Origin: Flammeovirgaceae bacterium UBA4659
GTDB taxonomy: Bacteria; Bacteroidota; Bacteroidia; Cytophagales; Cyclobacteriaceae
Reading direction: 5' to 3'
Length of the DNA stretch: 20,659 bases
Assembly: GCA_002405445.1 (NCBI GenBank)
Contig: DHLV01000221.1
Span: 1 to 20,659, forward strand
Within the stretch, counting starts at the first letter, position 1. Each line of letters opens with the position of its first letter. The translations under genes were made by a program, and so were the position numbers. Positions 1 to 9,600 of this stretch are shown one piece after another. The notes beneath the pieces were generated by a model. It worked only from the letters and a program-made list of their open reading frames with translations, had not been told where the DNA came from and did no database searches.

Positions 1-153
1 CAAAATTTTTTTCATATAGGGGTTTTTTGTTTTTGTGAATATTGACAAGGTGAAAGCGCGATGGTTGCATGCGTAAGACGTTTTTTTTTGCGCCCAGGTT
101 GCTGTACCCCAGCCACTTTTTGATGGTCGGTAAATGGTAACTCCGAAGATCGT

Positions 154-161
154 TAACTTTG
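154..161 (+). promoter_or_regulatory. Bacteroidota -7 box (TAACTTTG) for the MFS gene
   Basis: TAACTTTG matches the Bacteroidota sigma-ABfr -7 consensus TAnnTTTG at all fixed positions and lies 19 bases before the chosen ATG. No TTG is seen at the usual 19-21 base distance upstream, so only the -7 half is supported. Confidence 0.45.
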
Positions 162-180
162 CACATTCGAATTTTTGCCT

Positions 181-1410
181 ATGTCGCGAAAGCCTGCCAT
201 CGGCTTCATTTTTGTCACGCTGCTCATCGATACAATTGGTTTTGGCATCATCATTCCTGTAATGCCCAACCTGATTTCGCAGTTGGCGCACGTCAACATG
301 AGCGGTGCTGCAATACTGGGCGGGTATTTGCTGTTTGCCTTTGCCGTAATGCAGTTTTTGTTTGCACCCATCTTGGGTGGCCTCAGTGATCAGTACGGGA
401 GGCGCCCCGTGTTGCTGGCCTCGTTGCTGGGCTTTGGCCTCGATTATATACTGTTGGCATTTGCGCCTACCTACTCTTGGCTCTTTATCGGGCGGATCAT
501 CGCTGGGGCAATGGGCGCCAGTTTCACCACAGCCTCAGCTTACATAGCCGACATCAGCACCACCGAAAACCGTGCGCAAAACTTTGGTATGGTGGGCGCG
601 GCTTTTGGTCTGGGCTTTATTATTGGGCCCGCTATCGGTGGGTTGTTGGGTTCCTATGGCGCTCGCGTACCTTTTTTGTTTGCGGCCAGTCTCAGCCTGC
701 TCAATTGCCTCTACGGCTTTTTCATTTTGCCAGAGTCGCTCAGGCAAGAAAACCGCAGAGCGTTCGACTGGAAGCGTGCCAACCCGGTAGGTTCTTTGCT
801 GCACTTAAAAAAGTATCCGGTCATCATCGGGTTGGTTGCCTCGTTGATTTTGATTTACATCGCAGCACATGCGGTGCAGGGCAACTGGTCATACTACACC
901 ATCGAAAAGTTTCATTGGTCAGAAAAGATGATTGGGCTGTCGCTTGCTGTCGTAGGCGTGTTGGTGGCGGCTGTGCAGGGAGGTTTGATTCGCGTGGTAC
1001 TGCCCAGGTGGGGTCAAAAGAAATCGTTATACACCGGGCTGACTCTGTACAGCTTAGGTTACTTGTTGTTCGCTTTCGCTACACAAGGTTGGATGATGTT
1101 TGTGTTTCTGATCCCGTATTGCCTGGGTGGCCTGGCAGGCCCCGCGTTGCAGGGCATCATTTCTGCGCAGGTGCCGGCCAACGAACAGGGCGAATTGCAA
1201 GGGGCGCTCACCAGTTTGGTGAGTCTGACCTCCATCGCAGGGCCAATCATCATGTCACAATTGTTTGGGTACTTTACCGGGCCCGCTGCCCCTGTGTACT
1301 TCCCCGGGGCGCCTATGGTTATGGGGGGCATCCTCACTTTCATTAGCCTTTTGCTCGCGTGGCGTTCGTTACTTTACTTTGGAGGGAGCAAGACAACATT
1401 GGACAGCTAA
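181..1410 (+). CDS. TCR/Tet-family MFS efflux transporter
   Basis: A 409-residue inner-membrane protein with about 12 hydrophobic segments, the usual length for drug:H+ antiporters of the major facilitator superfamily. Helix 1 has the TetA-like Asp-x2-Gly-x-Gly pattern (D17, G20, G22) followed by IIPVMP. The loop after helix 2 carries motif A (G66-G67-L-S-D70 ... G73-R-R-P76), which drives conformational switching in this family. I chose ATG 181 over TTG 175, two codons upstream, because ATG 181 gives a normal short cytosolic N-terminus and lies just after the TAACTTTG box. The family exports tetracyclines or other small molecules; the actual substrate cannot be read from the sequence. It stands alone, 68 bases before the FNR-like regulator. 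Confidence 0.9.
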   Translation: MSRKPAIGFIFVTLLIDTIGFGIIIPVMPNLISQLAHVNMSGAAILGGYLLFAFAVMQFLFAPILGGLSDQYGRRPVLLASLLGFGLDYILLAFAPTYSWLFIGRIIAGAMGASFTTASAYIADISTTENRAQNFGMVGAAFGLGFIIGPAIGGLLGSYGARVPFLFAASLSLLNCLYGFFILPESLRQENRRAFDWKRANPVGSLLHLKKYPVIIGLVASLILIYIAAHAVQGNWSYYTIEKFHWSEKMIGLSLAVVGVLVAAVQGGLIRVVLPRWGQKKSLYTGLTLYSLGYLLFAFATQGWMMFVFLIPYCLGGLAGPALQGIISAQVPANEQGELQGALTSLVSLTSIAGPIIMSQLFGYFTGPAAPVYFPGAPMVMGGILTFISLLLAWRSLLYFGGSKTTLDS

Positions 1411-1478
1411 CCGCTGGTTTGTTTTCGGAGTTTTCTTAATTTCACGTTTAATAGTAGGCTTCAAAACCAACCCACATC

Positions 1479-2195
1479 ATGGCCAAAGTTGAATTTTCTG
1501 TTGCATGCGCGCTCTGTGAGCACCTCAAAGACTCATTGTTTAACGGGCTGCAACCTGAGGATCTGAATAAGATCAACAACCACAAAACATGTGTACTTTA
1601 CAAGAAGGGGCAAAACATCTTTTATGATGGCACTCGCCCCACAGGTTTGTTTTGCATGAATGCAGGCAAAGTGAAGGTGGTAAAGAATGATGTGCAGGGA
1701 AAGGAGTTCATCTTATACATCGCCAAACCGGGAGATTTTTTGGGCTACCGCGCACTGTTGAGCGAAGAATTTTACGGAGCCACTGCCACGGTTTTGGAAG
1801 ACGCTAAAATCTGTTTCATCCCACGCGAAGATTTCTTTGAAGTGTTGCAAAAGAACCCCGTGTTCATGCGCAAAGTGGTAAAGGAAGTATGCAAAGAGAT
1901 GGGCATTATGGAGGAGCGCATGGCTGAGATCGCCCACAAATCTGTGCGTGAGCGTTTGGCCGGCAGTCTGCTTATGTTGAAAGAAACCTATGGCATGGAA
2001 GGCGAAAAAAGCGAACTCATCGATATTGCGCTGTCGCGCGAAGACCTCGCCAGTATTGTGGGCACCGCCAGCGAAACGGTCATCCGCCTGTTGTCGGAGA
2101 TGAAGTCTGAAAATATCATTGCCTTCGAAGGCAAGAAGATCCGCGTATTAGACGCCCGCAAGCTGGCGCGCCAGGCCGACTTGATTGTTGCCTGA
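1479..2195 (+). CDS. FNR-like Crp/Fnr-family transcriptional regulator
   Basis: A 238-residue regulator: a cyclic-nucleotide-binding-type beta-roll (about residues 25-125), a dimer helix (about 126-165) and a C-terminal winged HTH (about 175-230). The recognition helix reads SETVIR, keeping the Glu (E199) and Arg (R203) that contact the TGA half-site in FNR and CRP; the FNR Ser position is Ile. The N-terminus has C10-x2-C13, with further cysteines at 38, 59, 112 and 138. This recalls FNR iron-sulfur ligation, but the C-x2-C-x5-C plus C122 pattern is not reproduced, so redox or oxygen sensing is inferred only. It lies 162 bases upstream of usp1-usp2-ccoI-ccoS with a TGA-N6-TCA dyad between, suggesting local control of a microaerobic operon. 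Confidence 0.88.
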   Translation: MAKVEFSVACALCEHLKDSLFNGLQPEDLNKINNHKTCVLYKKGQNIFYDGTRPTGLFCMNAGKVKVVKNDVQGKEFILYIAKPGDFLGYRALLSEEFYGATATVLEDAKICFIPREDFFEVLQKNPVFMRKVVKEVCKEMGIMEERMAEIAHKSVRERLAGSLLMLKETYGMEGEKSELIDIALSREDLASIVGTASETVIRLLSEMKSENIIAFEGKKIRVLDARKLARQADLIVA

Positions 2196-2270
2196 TATCT
2201 GCAGAAATGCTTTTTAAAGCGAAGAATCCGACAGAAATACGGTTTTTTTTTCTACCACCTCCCTAAAAAC

Positions 2271-2282
2271 TGACAAAAGTCA
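2271..2282. promoter_or_regulatory. FNR/CRP-type operator dyad TGAC-AAAA-GTCA
   Basis: A perfect 4+4 dyad with TGA-N6-TCA, the same half-site spacing as FNR (TTGAT-N4-ATCAA) and CRP. It sits between the Crp/Fnr gene and usp1, centred about 64 bases upstream of the start site predicted from the -7 box at 2328, which is a class-I-activator-like distance. Binding by the neighbouring regulator is inferred. Confidence 0.55.
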
Positions 2283-2327
2283 TCTTTTTCGTTGATGGCT
2301 ATCATTCGGTACCCTGCGGGTCTGCAC

Positions 2328-2335
2328 TACTTTTG
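2328..2335 (+). promoter_or_regulatory. -7 box TACTTTTG for the usp-cco operon
   Basis: TACTTTTG fits TAnnTTTG fully and lies 22 bases before the usp1 ATG. No TTG stands at the expected -33 position, as would suit a promoter that depends on an activator bound upstream. Confidence 0.5.
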
Positions 2336-2357
2336 ACTCAATAAAACACACCGCCCT

Positions 2358-3197
2358 ATGAAACGTATTTTGGTTCCTTGCGATTTTTCTGACCCTGCCG
2401 TGCAGGCGTTTAAGTTTGCCGTTGAGGTGGCACTCAAAAGCAAAGGAGAAATCTACCTGCTGAATGTGGTAGAGGTGCCAATCATGCACGAAACTGTGCT
2501 GATGCCAACGCTCTACTTTGAACAGTCGCTGATGAAAGAAATGAAAGATGCGGCTGCCAAGAAATTTCAAAAAATGAAAGACAAATGGAGTGCGGGCGTT
2601 GCCGTTTCCACTTTCGTGGAATTCGGATCTATTATCACCACCCTCCGCGCGTTCATTGCCGAGAAGAAGATCGACCTGGTGGTAATGGGCACTCATGGCG
2701 CTTCGGGAGCCCGCGAATTATTTATTGGCTCCAACACAGAGAAAATTGTCCGCACGTCATCAGTGCCGGTGATCGCCATCAAAAAGTCAACAAAGCTCAG
2801 CAACATCAAAAACATCGTTTTCCCCAACGATTTGAGTTTGGAAAACGAGCAACTCACCATGAAGGTAAAAGAGCTGCAAAACTTTTTGCGGGCAACCCTG
2901 CACATCGTGTACATCAATTCCCCGGCATTTTTTCAACGCGATGTCGATACCAAGGTGAAGCTGAAAGACTTTGCCAAACGCTTTATGCTCAAAGACTATA
3001 CGCTGAATGTTTTCAATGACATCGACCAGGAGAATGGCGTCACTAATTTTACCAAAGAAATCAAGGGAGACCTGATTGTGATGGCCACCCATGGCAGAAG
3101 GGGCATCAGCCACCTGGTAAGTGGCAGCATTGCCGAAGATGTGGTCAACCATGTTGATTGCCCGATATGGACTTTCAAAAATGACGAGGAATCCTAA
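2358..3197 (+). CDS. Tandem-domain universal stress protein (UspA family)
   Basis: A 279-residue cytosolic protein made of two Usp domains (about 1-143 and 150-275). Domain 1 has the ATP-binding signature G111-x2-G114-x9-G124-S125. Domain 2 has A243-x2-G246-x9-G256-S257, with the first Gly replaced by Ala. Both domains begin with the usual KRILVPCDFS / KNIVFPNDLS strand. Tandem UspA proteins bind ATP and support survival under energy or oxygen limitation; no enzymatic role is evident. It is the first gene of a compact unit with usp2, ccoI and ccoS, preceded by a TACTTTTG -7 box and an FNR-type dyad, so expression under low oxygen is a reasonable inference. Confidence 0.9.
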   Translation: MKRILVPCDFSDPAVQAFKFAVEVALKSKGEIYLLNVVEVPIMHETVLMPTLYFEQSLMKEMKDAAAKKFQKMKDKWSAGVAVSTFVEFGSIITTLRAFIAEKKIDLVVMGTHGASGARELFIGSNTEKIVRTSSVPVIAIKKSTKLSNIKNIVFPNDLSLENEQLTMKVKELQNFLRATLHIVYINSPAFFQRDVDTKVKLKDFAKRFMLKDYTLNVFNDIDQENGVTNFTKEIKGDLIVMATHGRRGISHLVSGSIAEDVVNHVDCPIWTFKNDEES

Positions 3198-3208
3198 TCG
3201 CAGACCCT

Positions 3209-3976
3209 TTGACGAAACACATCTTTTTCCCTGCCGATTTCAACACCAAGGCATTTGCGCTCAAAGGCTATTCAAGCTTGTTTTCGCACCTGAACAATAA
3301 AACGTTCTGTGCATTCTTTCTTAATGACTTTACCGGCTCTGAGTCTTCGAAAAACTTGTGGCAAGACGATAAGTACACGCTGCAGGAGGCAATTCAAACC
3401 GATGCCAAAACACTCACACTCGACTTGACATTTTTCAACCCGGGCACGCGTTTACCCAAGGCGCTGGTGCATCAAAGTCGCTTTGCCGATTTGCTGGTGG
3501 TGTCACCGTTGGACGCTGCCGGTATGAAGCGCCTACCCTCGGCATTTCCTGAAAAGTTTTTTGAACAGAGCGGCTGCTCGGTACTCCTTTGCCCCAACCT
3601 CGAAAAGGGTTTTGAAGAAATGGTGGTGCTGTTTGATTACGATGTGACCGGTGTGGCCGCCCTCAAGTCGTTCATGAATGTTTTTGGGCGCATGGCCTCG
3701 CACAAGCCCTGCACGCTGCTGACTGTAACACCAGGTGAACACACCGAGATCATGCTCGAAAAGTATTTCGTCAACTTCGTGCAACGCACCTTCCCCAATG
3801 TAGGCATCACGCCCATCAGACGTGCGGGTCTCATTGATTTGATTTTTGCACAGGCACAAATTGCCAGGCGCCCTTCGGTGCTGATCATGGGAAAGCAGGC
3901 ACATGCCATCTTACATGACCAGGCACTGAAAGATCGCATGCTGGAATTGGAAATGTCTCTGTTCTTTTCAAACTGA
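3209..3976 (+). CDS. Divergent universal-stress-protein-like protein (TTG start)
   Basis: A 255-residue protein beginning HIFFPADFNTKA, like the first strand of a Usp domain, with a second domain from about residue 135 (EEMVVLFDYDVTG). The ATP-binding Gly signature of the preceding gene is missing from both halves, so it is probably a non-nucleotide-binding Usp relative. No ATG exists near the N-terminus: the next in-frame Met is over 100 codons in, an in-frame TGA lies at 3182-3184, and TTG 3209 is the only conventional start that keeps the first strand. The gene begins 11 bases after usp1 and ends one base before ccoI, so translation is probably coupled. Its function beyond the Usp context is unknown. 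Confidence 0.75.
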   Translation: MTKHIFFPADFNTKAFALKGYSSLFSHLNNKTFCAFFLNDFTGSESSKNLWQDDKYTLQEAIQTDAKTLTLDLTFFNPGTRLPKALVHQSRFADLLVVSPLDAAGMKRLPSAFPEKFFEQSGCSVLLCPNLEKGFEEMVVLFDYDVTGVAALKSFMNVFGRMASHKPCTLLTVTPGEHTEIMLEKYFVNFVQRTFPNVGITPIRRAGLIDLIFAQAQIARRPSVLIMGKQAHAILHDQALKDRMLELEMSLFFSN

Positions 3977-3977
3977 T

Positions 3978-6356
3978 ATGCAAGTTGCCGAGCAAGTAAT
4001 ATGCTATCACTGCGGGCAACCGTGCGAAGAACAACCCATTCAGCGCCATCACAAAGCTTTTTGCTGCGAAGGCTGTGTGCTGGTGTATGAGATTCTGGAA
4101 GAAAACAACCTGTGCCAATACTACGCACTGGATTCAAACGCAGGTGTTTCACTGCGCCACGTAAGCGAAGAATCATACAGCTACCTGGATGAGCCCGGTG
4201 TGCAAAACAAGCTGCTCGATTTCAAGATCAACGAACTGGCGCAAGTCACGTTCTTTATCCCCACCATCCACTGTATTTCGTGTATTTGGTTGTTGGAAAA
4301 TCTGCAACATCTGTCAAAAGGCGTGATGCGCTCAGAGGTACACTTTTCCCGCAAGCAGGTGACCATCGATTTCAAGCCGGCCATGGTCACACTGGGGCAG
4401 TTGGCTCGCCTGTTGGCATCGCTCGGCTACGGCCCGCAGGTGAACCTGAAAGGAGAGTCAAAAAGTAAAAATGAAGCTTCGCACCGGCTGTTGGCGCGGC
4501 TGGCCATCGCAGGGTTTGCCTTTGGCAACGTCATGCTCCTGAGCTTTCCGGAGTACCTGGGTTTGGGCCGTGCTGATCAAACGTTGAAGTTACTTTTCTC
4601 TTACCTCAACCTGTTGTTGGCCTTGCCGGTGGTAGCATACAGCGCCCGCGAGTATTTTGTGAACGCGTGGAAGAGTTTCAGGCAGCGGCAAGTGAACATT
4701 GATGTGCCTATTGCCGTGGGCCTGGCGGCACTTTTCCTGCGCAGCACTTATGATATTCTTTCGCAAACCGGGCCCGGCTACCTCGATTCGCTGACCGGAC
4801 TTGTGTTTTTTCTTTTGATCGGCCGCTGGTTTCAAAGCAAAACGTATGATTCCCTTGCCTTCGATCGCGATTATAAATCATATTTCCCGCTCGCCACGTC
4901 AAAGCTGATTGAAGGCGAATGGAAGCCGGTAGTAGTGTATGACCTCAACCCGGGCGATACCATCCGCGTGCGCAACCGCGAGATTGTGCCTGCTGACAGC
5001 ATCCTAACGCGAGGCACTACATTCATCGACTACAGTTTTGTGACCGGTGAATCAAAGCCGGTAAAAGTGCAACACGGTGAGTTGATCTACGCAGGCGGAA
5101 GATTGTTAGGCGAACCGATTGAACTGTTGGTGGACAAAAAAACAGATCAAAGCCACCTGACGCGCCTGTGGAACCACGCAGCGTTTACAAAACCTGAGGA
5201 GAGCAGCTACCAAAAAATAATCGATCGGGCAGCGCGCAAATTTACGTGGGCCGTGCTTGTGCTGGCAGCCGCTACAGCCACCTACTGGTATGTTACAGAT
5301 GCCTCACAACTTTGGTTGATCATCACATCGGTGTTGATGGTGGCGTGCCCCTGTGCCCTGGCCCTGGCTGCTCCGTTTACTTTTGGCAGCATGATGCGCG
5401 CACTCGGCCACCATGGTTTTTATTTGAAAAATGCCGATGTGGTAGAGCGACTCGCAACCGTAAACGCCATTGTTTTTGACAAAACGGGTACCATCACCAA
5501 AGGTGCCGAGGATATTTCATTTACCGGAGTGCTGGACGACCAGGAACTCGCGTGGGTAAAAAAGGTCACCTCCTCTTCGGCACACCCGCTCAGTAACCTC
5601 ATTACCAAAAGCATAGCACACCACTCCACATTGCCGGTGTTGCGCTTTCGCGAGTACCCGGGAAGAGGCGTAGAGGGCACCGTGGCCGGCAAAGAAATTA
5701 AAGTGGGATCTGCCGCCTTTGTGGGCTTCACAGGCAAACTCTCCGACATCCGATCGAAAGTATTTGTGTCCGTGGATGGCCTCGTGCGCGGCTATTTTCA
5801 AATCAGCACCGCCATCCGTAAACCCATGCCCGCGTTATTATCAAAACTGACCGGTAAGTTTGTTGCACTGTTGTCTGGCGATGACGAATCAGATCGCAAG
5901 CGTATGAGCGAAATTTTTCCCGCTCACGCGACATTGCTATTCAATCAAGACCCACACGCCAAGCTGGAGTTCATATCAAACCTGCAACGCCAGGGCAAAA
6001 AGGTGATGATGATAGGCGATGGGTTAAATGACTCAGGCGCACTCAAGCAAAGTGATGTGGGCATTGCCGTAACGGACGATGCGGGCATCTTTACACCCTC
6101 TTGCGATGCCATTTTGAAAGGCGAGCAGCTCGGCAAACTCCATCAGTTCATCCGGTTATGCAAATCGGCCACCTCAATATTGAAGTGGGCTTTTGCCATT
6201 TCTTTCTTCTACAATATCATCGCGCTTTCATTTGCTGTTACAGGCCACCTCACACCTTTAACCGCAGCGATTCTTATGCCTATTTCAAGCATCAGCGTGG
6301 TAGGTTTTGCCACACTGGCAGTGAATCAAGTATCGACAAAAATCATGAGATCATGA
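3978..6356 (+). CDS. ccoI: cbb3 oxidase copper-transporting P1B-type ATPase
   Basis: A 792-residue copper-translocating P-type ATPase (CcoI/FixI), which supplies copper for cbb3 oxidase assembly. The N-terminus has a Cys-rich metal-binding region (C9, C12, C16, C29, C30, C33) typical of Bacteroidota CcoI, then a heavy-metal-associated domain with H98-C99-x2-C102. Eight membrane segments are expected. The catalytic set is complete: TGES at 356-359, the CPC metal gate at 457-459, phosphorylated Asp in D501-KTGT, H536-P537 in the nucleotide domain, and GDGLND from 680. The start follows the usp2 stop by one base, and the 3' end overlaps ccoS in ATGA. The CcoI identification rests on the N-terminal Cys cluster and on ccoS next door. 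Confidence 0.94.
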   Translation: MQVAEQVICYHCGQPCEEQPIQRHHKAFCCEGCVLVYEILEENNLCQYYALDSNAGVSLRHVSEESYSYLDEPGVQNKLLDFKINELAQVTFFIPTIHCISCIWLLENLQHLSKGVMRSEVHFSRKQVTIDFKPAMVTLGQLARLLASLGYGPQVNLKGESKSKNEASHRLLARLAIAGFAFGNVMLLSFPEYLGLGRADQTLKLLFSYLNLLLALPVVAYSAREYFVNAWKSFRQRQVNIDVPIAVGLAALFLRSTYDILSQTGPGYLDSLTGLVFFLLIGRWFQSKTYDSLAFDRDYKSYFPLATSKLIEGEWKPVVVYDLNPGDTIRVRNREIVPADSILTRGTTFIDYSFVTGESKPVKVQHGELIYAGGRLLGEPIELLVDKKTDQSHLTRLWNHAAFTKPEESSYQKIIDRAARKFTWAVLVLAAATATYWYVTDASQLWLIITSVLMVACPCALALAAPFTFGSMMRALGHHGFYLKNADVVERLATVNAIVFDKTGTITKGAEDISFTGVLDDQELAWVKKVTSSSAHPLSNLITKSIAHHSTLPVLRFREYPGRGVEGTVAGKEIKVGSAAFVGFTGKLSDIRSKVFVSVDGLVRGYFQISTAIRKPMPALLSKLTGKFVALLSGDDESDRKRMSEIFPAHATLLFNQDPHAKLEFISNLQRQGKKVMMIGDGLNDSGALKQSDVGIAVTDDAGIFTPSCDAILKGEQLGKLHQFIRLCKSATSILKWAFAISFFYNIIALSFAVTGHLTPLTAAILMPISSISVVGFATLAVNQVSTKIMRS

Positions 6357-6511
6357 ACATCATCATTGTGCTCATCTGCATCAGTTTAGCCGTTGCCGTG
6401 ATTTTTTTGCTGGCCTTTTTGTGGAGCATGCGCAACGGCCAGTTTGACGACACCTTTGGCCCTTCGGTTCGCATGTTGTTTGACGACAAACCCAAGCAGA
6501 AAAAGGACTGA
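6353..6511 (+). CDS. ccoS: cbb3 cytochrome oxidase assembly protein CcoS
   Basis: A 52-residue protein: one N-terminal membrane helix (about residues 3-24) followed by W-S-x-R-N-G-Q-F-D-D and a short charged tail. The W-x-x-(K/R)-x-G-Q-(F/Y)-D-D signature right after a single helix is the hallmark of CcoS/FixS, which is needed for cofactor insertion into cbb3 oxidase. Its ATG overlaps the ccoI stop (ATGA), the conserved ccoIS pairing. The oxidase subunit genes that often follow ccoS in Bacteroidota are not present here; an unrelated secreted protein comes next. Confidence 0.92.
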   Translation: MNIIIVLICISLAVAVIFLLAFLWSMRNGQFDDTFGPSVRMLFDDKPKQKKD

Positions 6512-6640
6512 CGGAGGCAGAGTGTATCAGTTTCTCCTTACCCGAATAGAGCCCCACAAGGGCACGCCATTGCCAGATGCACGACCGTGTGCCCCGCAGT
6601 AAACCGATCACATTTCTTTTTTACCACTTGTTCACCTCCG

Positions 6641-6671
6641 TTGCTTTGTGGCGGTGCATTGTCTTATTTTG
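6641..6671 (+). promoter_or_regulatory. Possible promoter for the Asp-box protein gene
   Basis: TTG at 6641-6643 and TATTTTG at 6665-6671 are 21 bases apart. The -7 element is one base shorter than TAnnTTTG. It lies just before the ATG at 6689, leaving a very short leader. Confidence 0.3.
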
Positions 6672-6688
6672 GCCGAAATCCTGATACT

Positions 6689-9600
6689 ATGCGCTTATTT
6701 TACATCCTCGTTTTGCAACTGTTGGTACAGTTCACCTTTGCTCAGTCGTTCGATTCTAAAACATTTTCCAATCTACGCTTCCGTTTCATTGGCCCCGATG
6801 GCAACCGAATGATTGCTGCTGTGGGGGAGCCCGGCAACCCGATGGTCGCCTATGCCGGGGCCGCCAGCGGTGGGCTTTGGAAAACCGAAGACATGGGCAT
6901 CACATGGAAATCTGTTTTTGACGACACCGAAGATTCTTCGGTGGGCGCCATTGCACTGGCACCATCGCACCCTAAGCAAGTGTGGGTAGGCACAGGCGAA
7001 ACATTTTTGATTCGTCCTGCACATGCGGTGGGCAACGGGGTGTATAAATCAAGCAATGCGGGAAAAACTTGGAAACATCTTGGCCTTGAAAAAACATTTC
7101 GAATAAGTCGCGTCATTGTTCACCCTACCGACACCAACACCGTGTATGTGGCATCGCTCGGCCATACACATGGGCCGCAGCAAGAACGCGGTGTTTACAA
7201 GACCACCGATGGTGGCAAAAATTGGGAGCGTGTATTTTTTGTGAATGAAAATACCGGCTGCTCAGATTTGGCCATCGACCCGAAAAACCCGGATGTGCTG
7301 TATGCGGCCATGTGGGAAGTGGAAATCAAAACATGGATGTTGAACAGCGGTGGCACGGGCAGCGGCATCTACCGCACCAAAGACGGAGGCAAAACCTGGG
7401 AGCCCCTGCGCAACGGCATCGAAAGCGGGCCCTCACACCCCGTTGGCAAAACTTCTGTAGACGTGGCGTACTCCAATCCAAAAGTGGTGTATGCTTTAGT
7501 GGAAGATAAAGAACCTCGACTCTATCGTTCTGAAGATGGAGGCGATAGCTGGAAGTTGATGCACAAACACCATGGCATGGGCCAGCGCGCGGGTTATTAT
7601 ACTAGGTTGCGTGTTTCTACTGCCGATGAGAATACCGTGTATACCATTTCGGTTGGCATTATGAAAACTACGGATGGTGGAAAAACATTCGATAAGAAAT
7701 TCAACCAATGGGGGCCCGGTGGCGACAACCATGATATGTGGTTTGACCCCAAAGATGGTAAGCGCATTTTGTGTGCACATGATGGTTGCTTGAACATGAC
7801 GTTTAATGAAGGCAAAACCTGGAGCAATATCAACCTGCCCATCGCGCAGATGTATCATGTGGCAGTTGATAATCAAGTGCCCTATTTTGTTTATTCCAAT
7901 CGGCAGGACGGCTGGAGCTACCGTGGACCCAGCCGATATTTGGGTGGATGGAATATTCCCCTCGGTGCTTGGCAAGGTGTGGGTGGCTGCGAAAGTGGCT
8001 ACGCGCAGCCCGATCCTTTTGATAATAGCATAGTGTGGAGCGGATGCTATGATGGAGGTTTGGATGTATTTGATTTAAAGACCATGCACCCACGCGATGT
8101 ACGCGTGTGGCCACAAACACAAATCGGCTCGAAGCCGGCCGATGCCAAGTATCGCTGGCACTGGAATTTTCCGATGGTGTTATCAAAGCATGTAAAAGGC
8201 CGTGTGTGGGTGGGTAGCCAGTTTGTACATGAAACCAACAACGTGGGCCAAAGTTGGAATGTGATCAGCCCGGACTTAACTACCAACGACAAGACACACC
8301 AGCAAAACAGTGGCGGCATTGCCAACGATAATTTGATGACTTGGGACGGCTGCACGCTTTATTCAATGTCCGAATCGCCCGTGAAGGAAGGCGTATTGTG
8401 GACAGGCAGCAACGATGGTCAGGTGAATGTGACACAAGACGGTGGCAAAACATGGACAAATGTTTCTGCAAATATTCCGGGCTTGCCTAAGTGGGGAACT
8501 ATTCGAAACATTGATGCATCGAATTTTGATGCTGGCACTTGCTACCTTTCGGTCGATGCCCACCATGTCAATGATTTTGGTTCGTATGTTTACAAGACCA
8601 CTGACTTTGGAAAAACATGGACACGCCTGCCGGTAAACTTACCTTCCAACAATTCCAATTATGTCAATCAAATTAAGGAAGATCCTGCCAAGGCCGGTTT
8701 GTTGTGGTTGGGTACTGATAAGTCTTTGTATTTCTCGCCCGATGACGGAAAAAATTGGGTTCAGTTGAAAGGTAACCTGCCACCCGTACCGATTTACGGA
8801 ATCGAAGTACAAAAGCACTTTCGTGATTTAGTTGTCGGAACGTATGGCCGTGGCATTTATATTTTAGACGACATTACGCCAGTTCGTGAGTTTAGCGAGC
8901 AAGTTCAAAATGCCGATGCGCATTTGTTTTCGTTGCGCTATACCTATCGCTTTCAAGACGTAAACGGAATCAAAACGGAAAACAGTTTTGTAAACGGCCA
9001 AAACCCACCCGATGGCGCGGCCATCTCTTATTATCTAAAAGACAAATCGAAAGACAGTGTAGAGGTGTTGGTGTTCAACGACCGGAAGGAGTTAGTTCAA
9101 AAAATGAAAGGCAAGAACCAAAAAGGCATTCAACGCGTGTGGTGGAACTTGCGATTGCAAGAGCATGCCATGCCCAAGTTGCGCACACGACCGAGAGGAA
9201 AAGAGTGGGTTGAACTAGACGAGAAAGGAGAACGCAATTTATTCATTCCCGACTTGGATATTGGTCCTGGTGTCACCCCACCAATGGTGCCAGTTGGCAA
9301 TTATACCATAGTATTGAAAGCGCATGGCAAAGAGTTCAGACAAAATTTGGCGCTGCTCAAAGACCCCAACACGAAATCAACTGGCGAGAACATGGCCAAG
9401 CAGTACACACTTGGTGTAAAATTGTATACAGCGACCAAAACAGCATTGCAGTTGATTGACGACATGGAGAAAATGCGGGCACAACTCCTCACCAAAAAAG
9501 ATAGGAAGTCGCTGGCGCTGGAAGACCGCATTTATCAGTTGGAGGCTGTGCTGTTCGACATTAACCAAACAGGTGCACGCTGGGATATTTTCAGGAGCGG

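Noticed and set aside
477..1346. A 289-codon open frame on the + strand inside the MFS gene
   Set aside because: It lies wholly within the well-supported transporter, has a Cys/Arg/His/Trp-rich composition without any family pattern, and is a shadow of GC-rich codons.
1419..1444. Promoter for the Crp/Fnr gene (TTG then TAATTTCA)
   Set aside because: The -7 box has two mismatches and the 15-base spacing is too short.
3637..4176. 179-codon minus-strand open frame across usp2 and ccoI
   Set aside because: It overlaps two well-supported + strand genes and shows no family motifs.
6560..6594. GGGCAC/GTGCCC hairpin after ccoS as a terminator
   Set aside because: The stem is only six bases with a long loop and no T-tract follows.
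6587..6688. 34-codon N-terminal extension of the Asp-box protein
   Set aside because: The signal peptide begins at ATG 6689 and the candidate promoter lies inside the extension.
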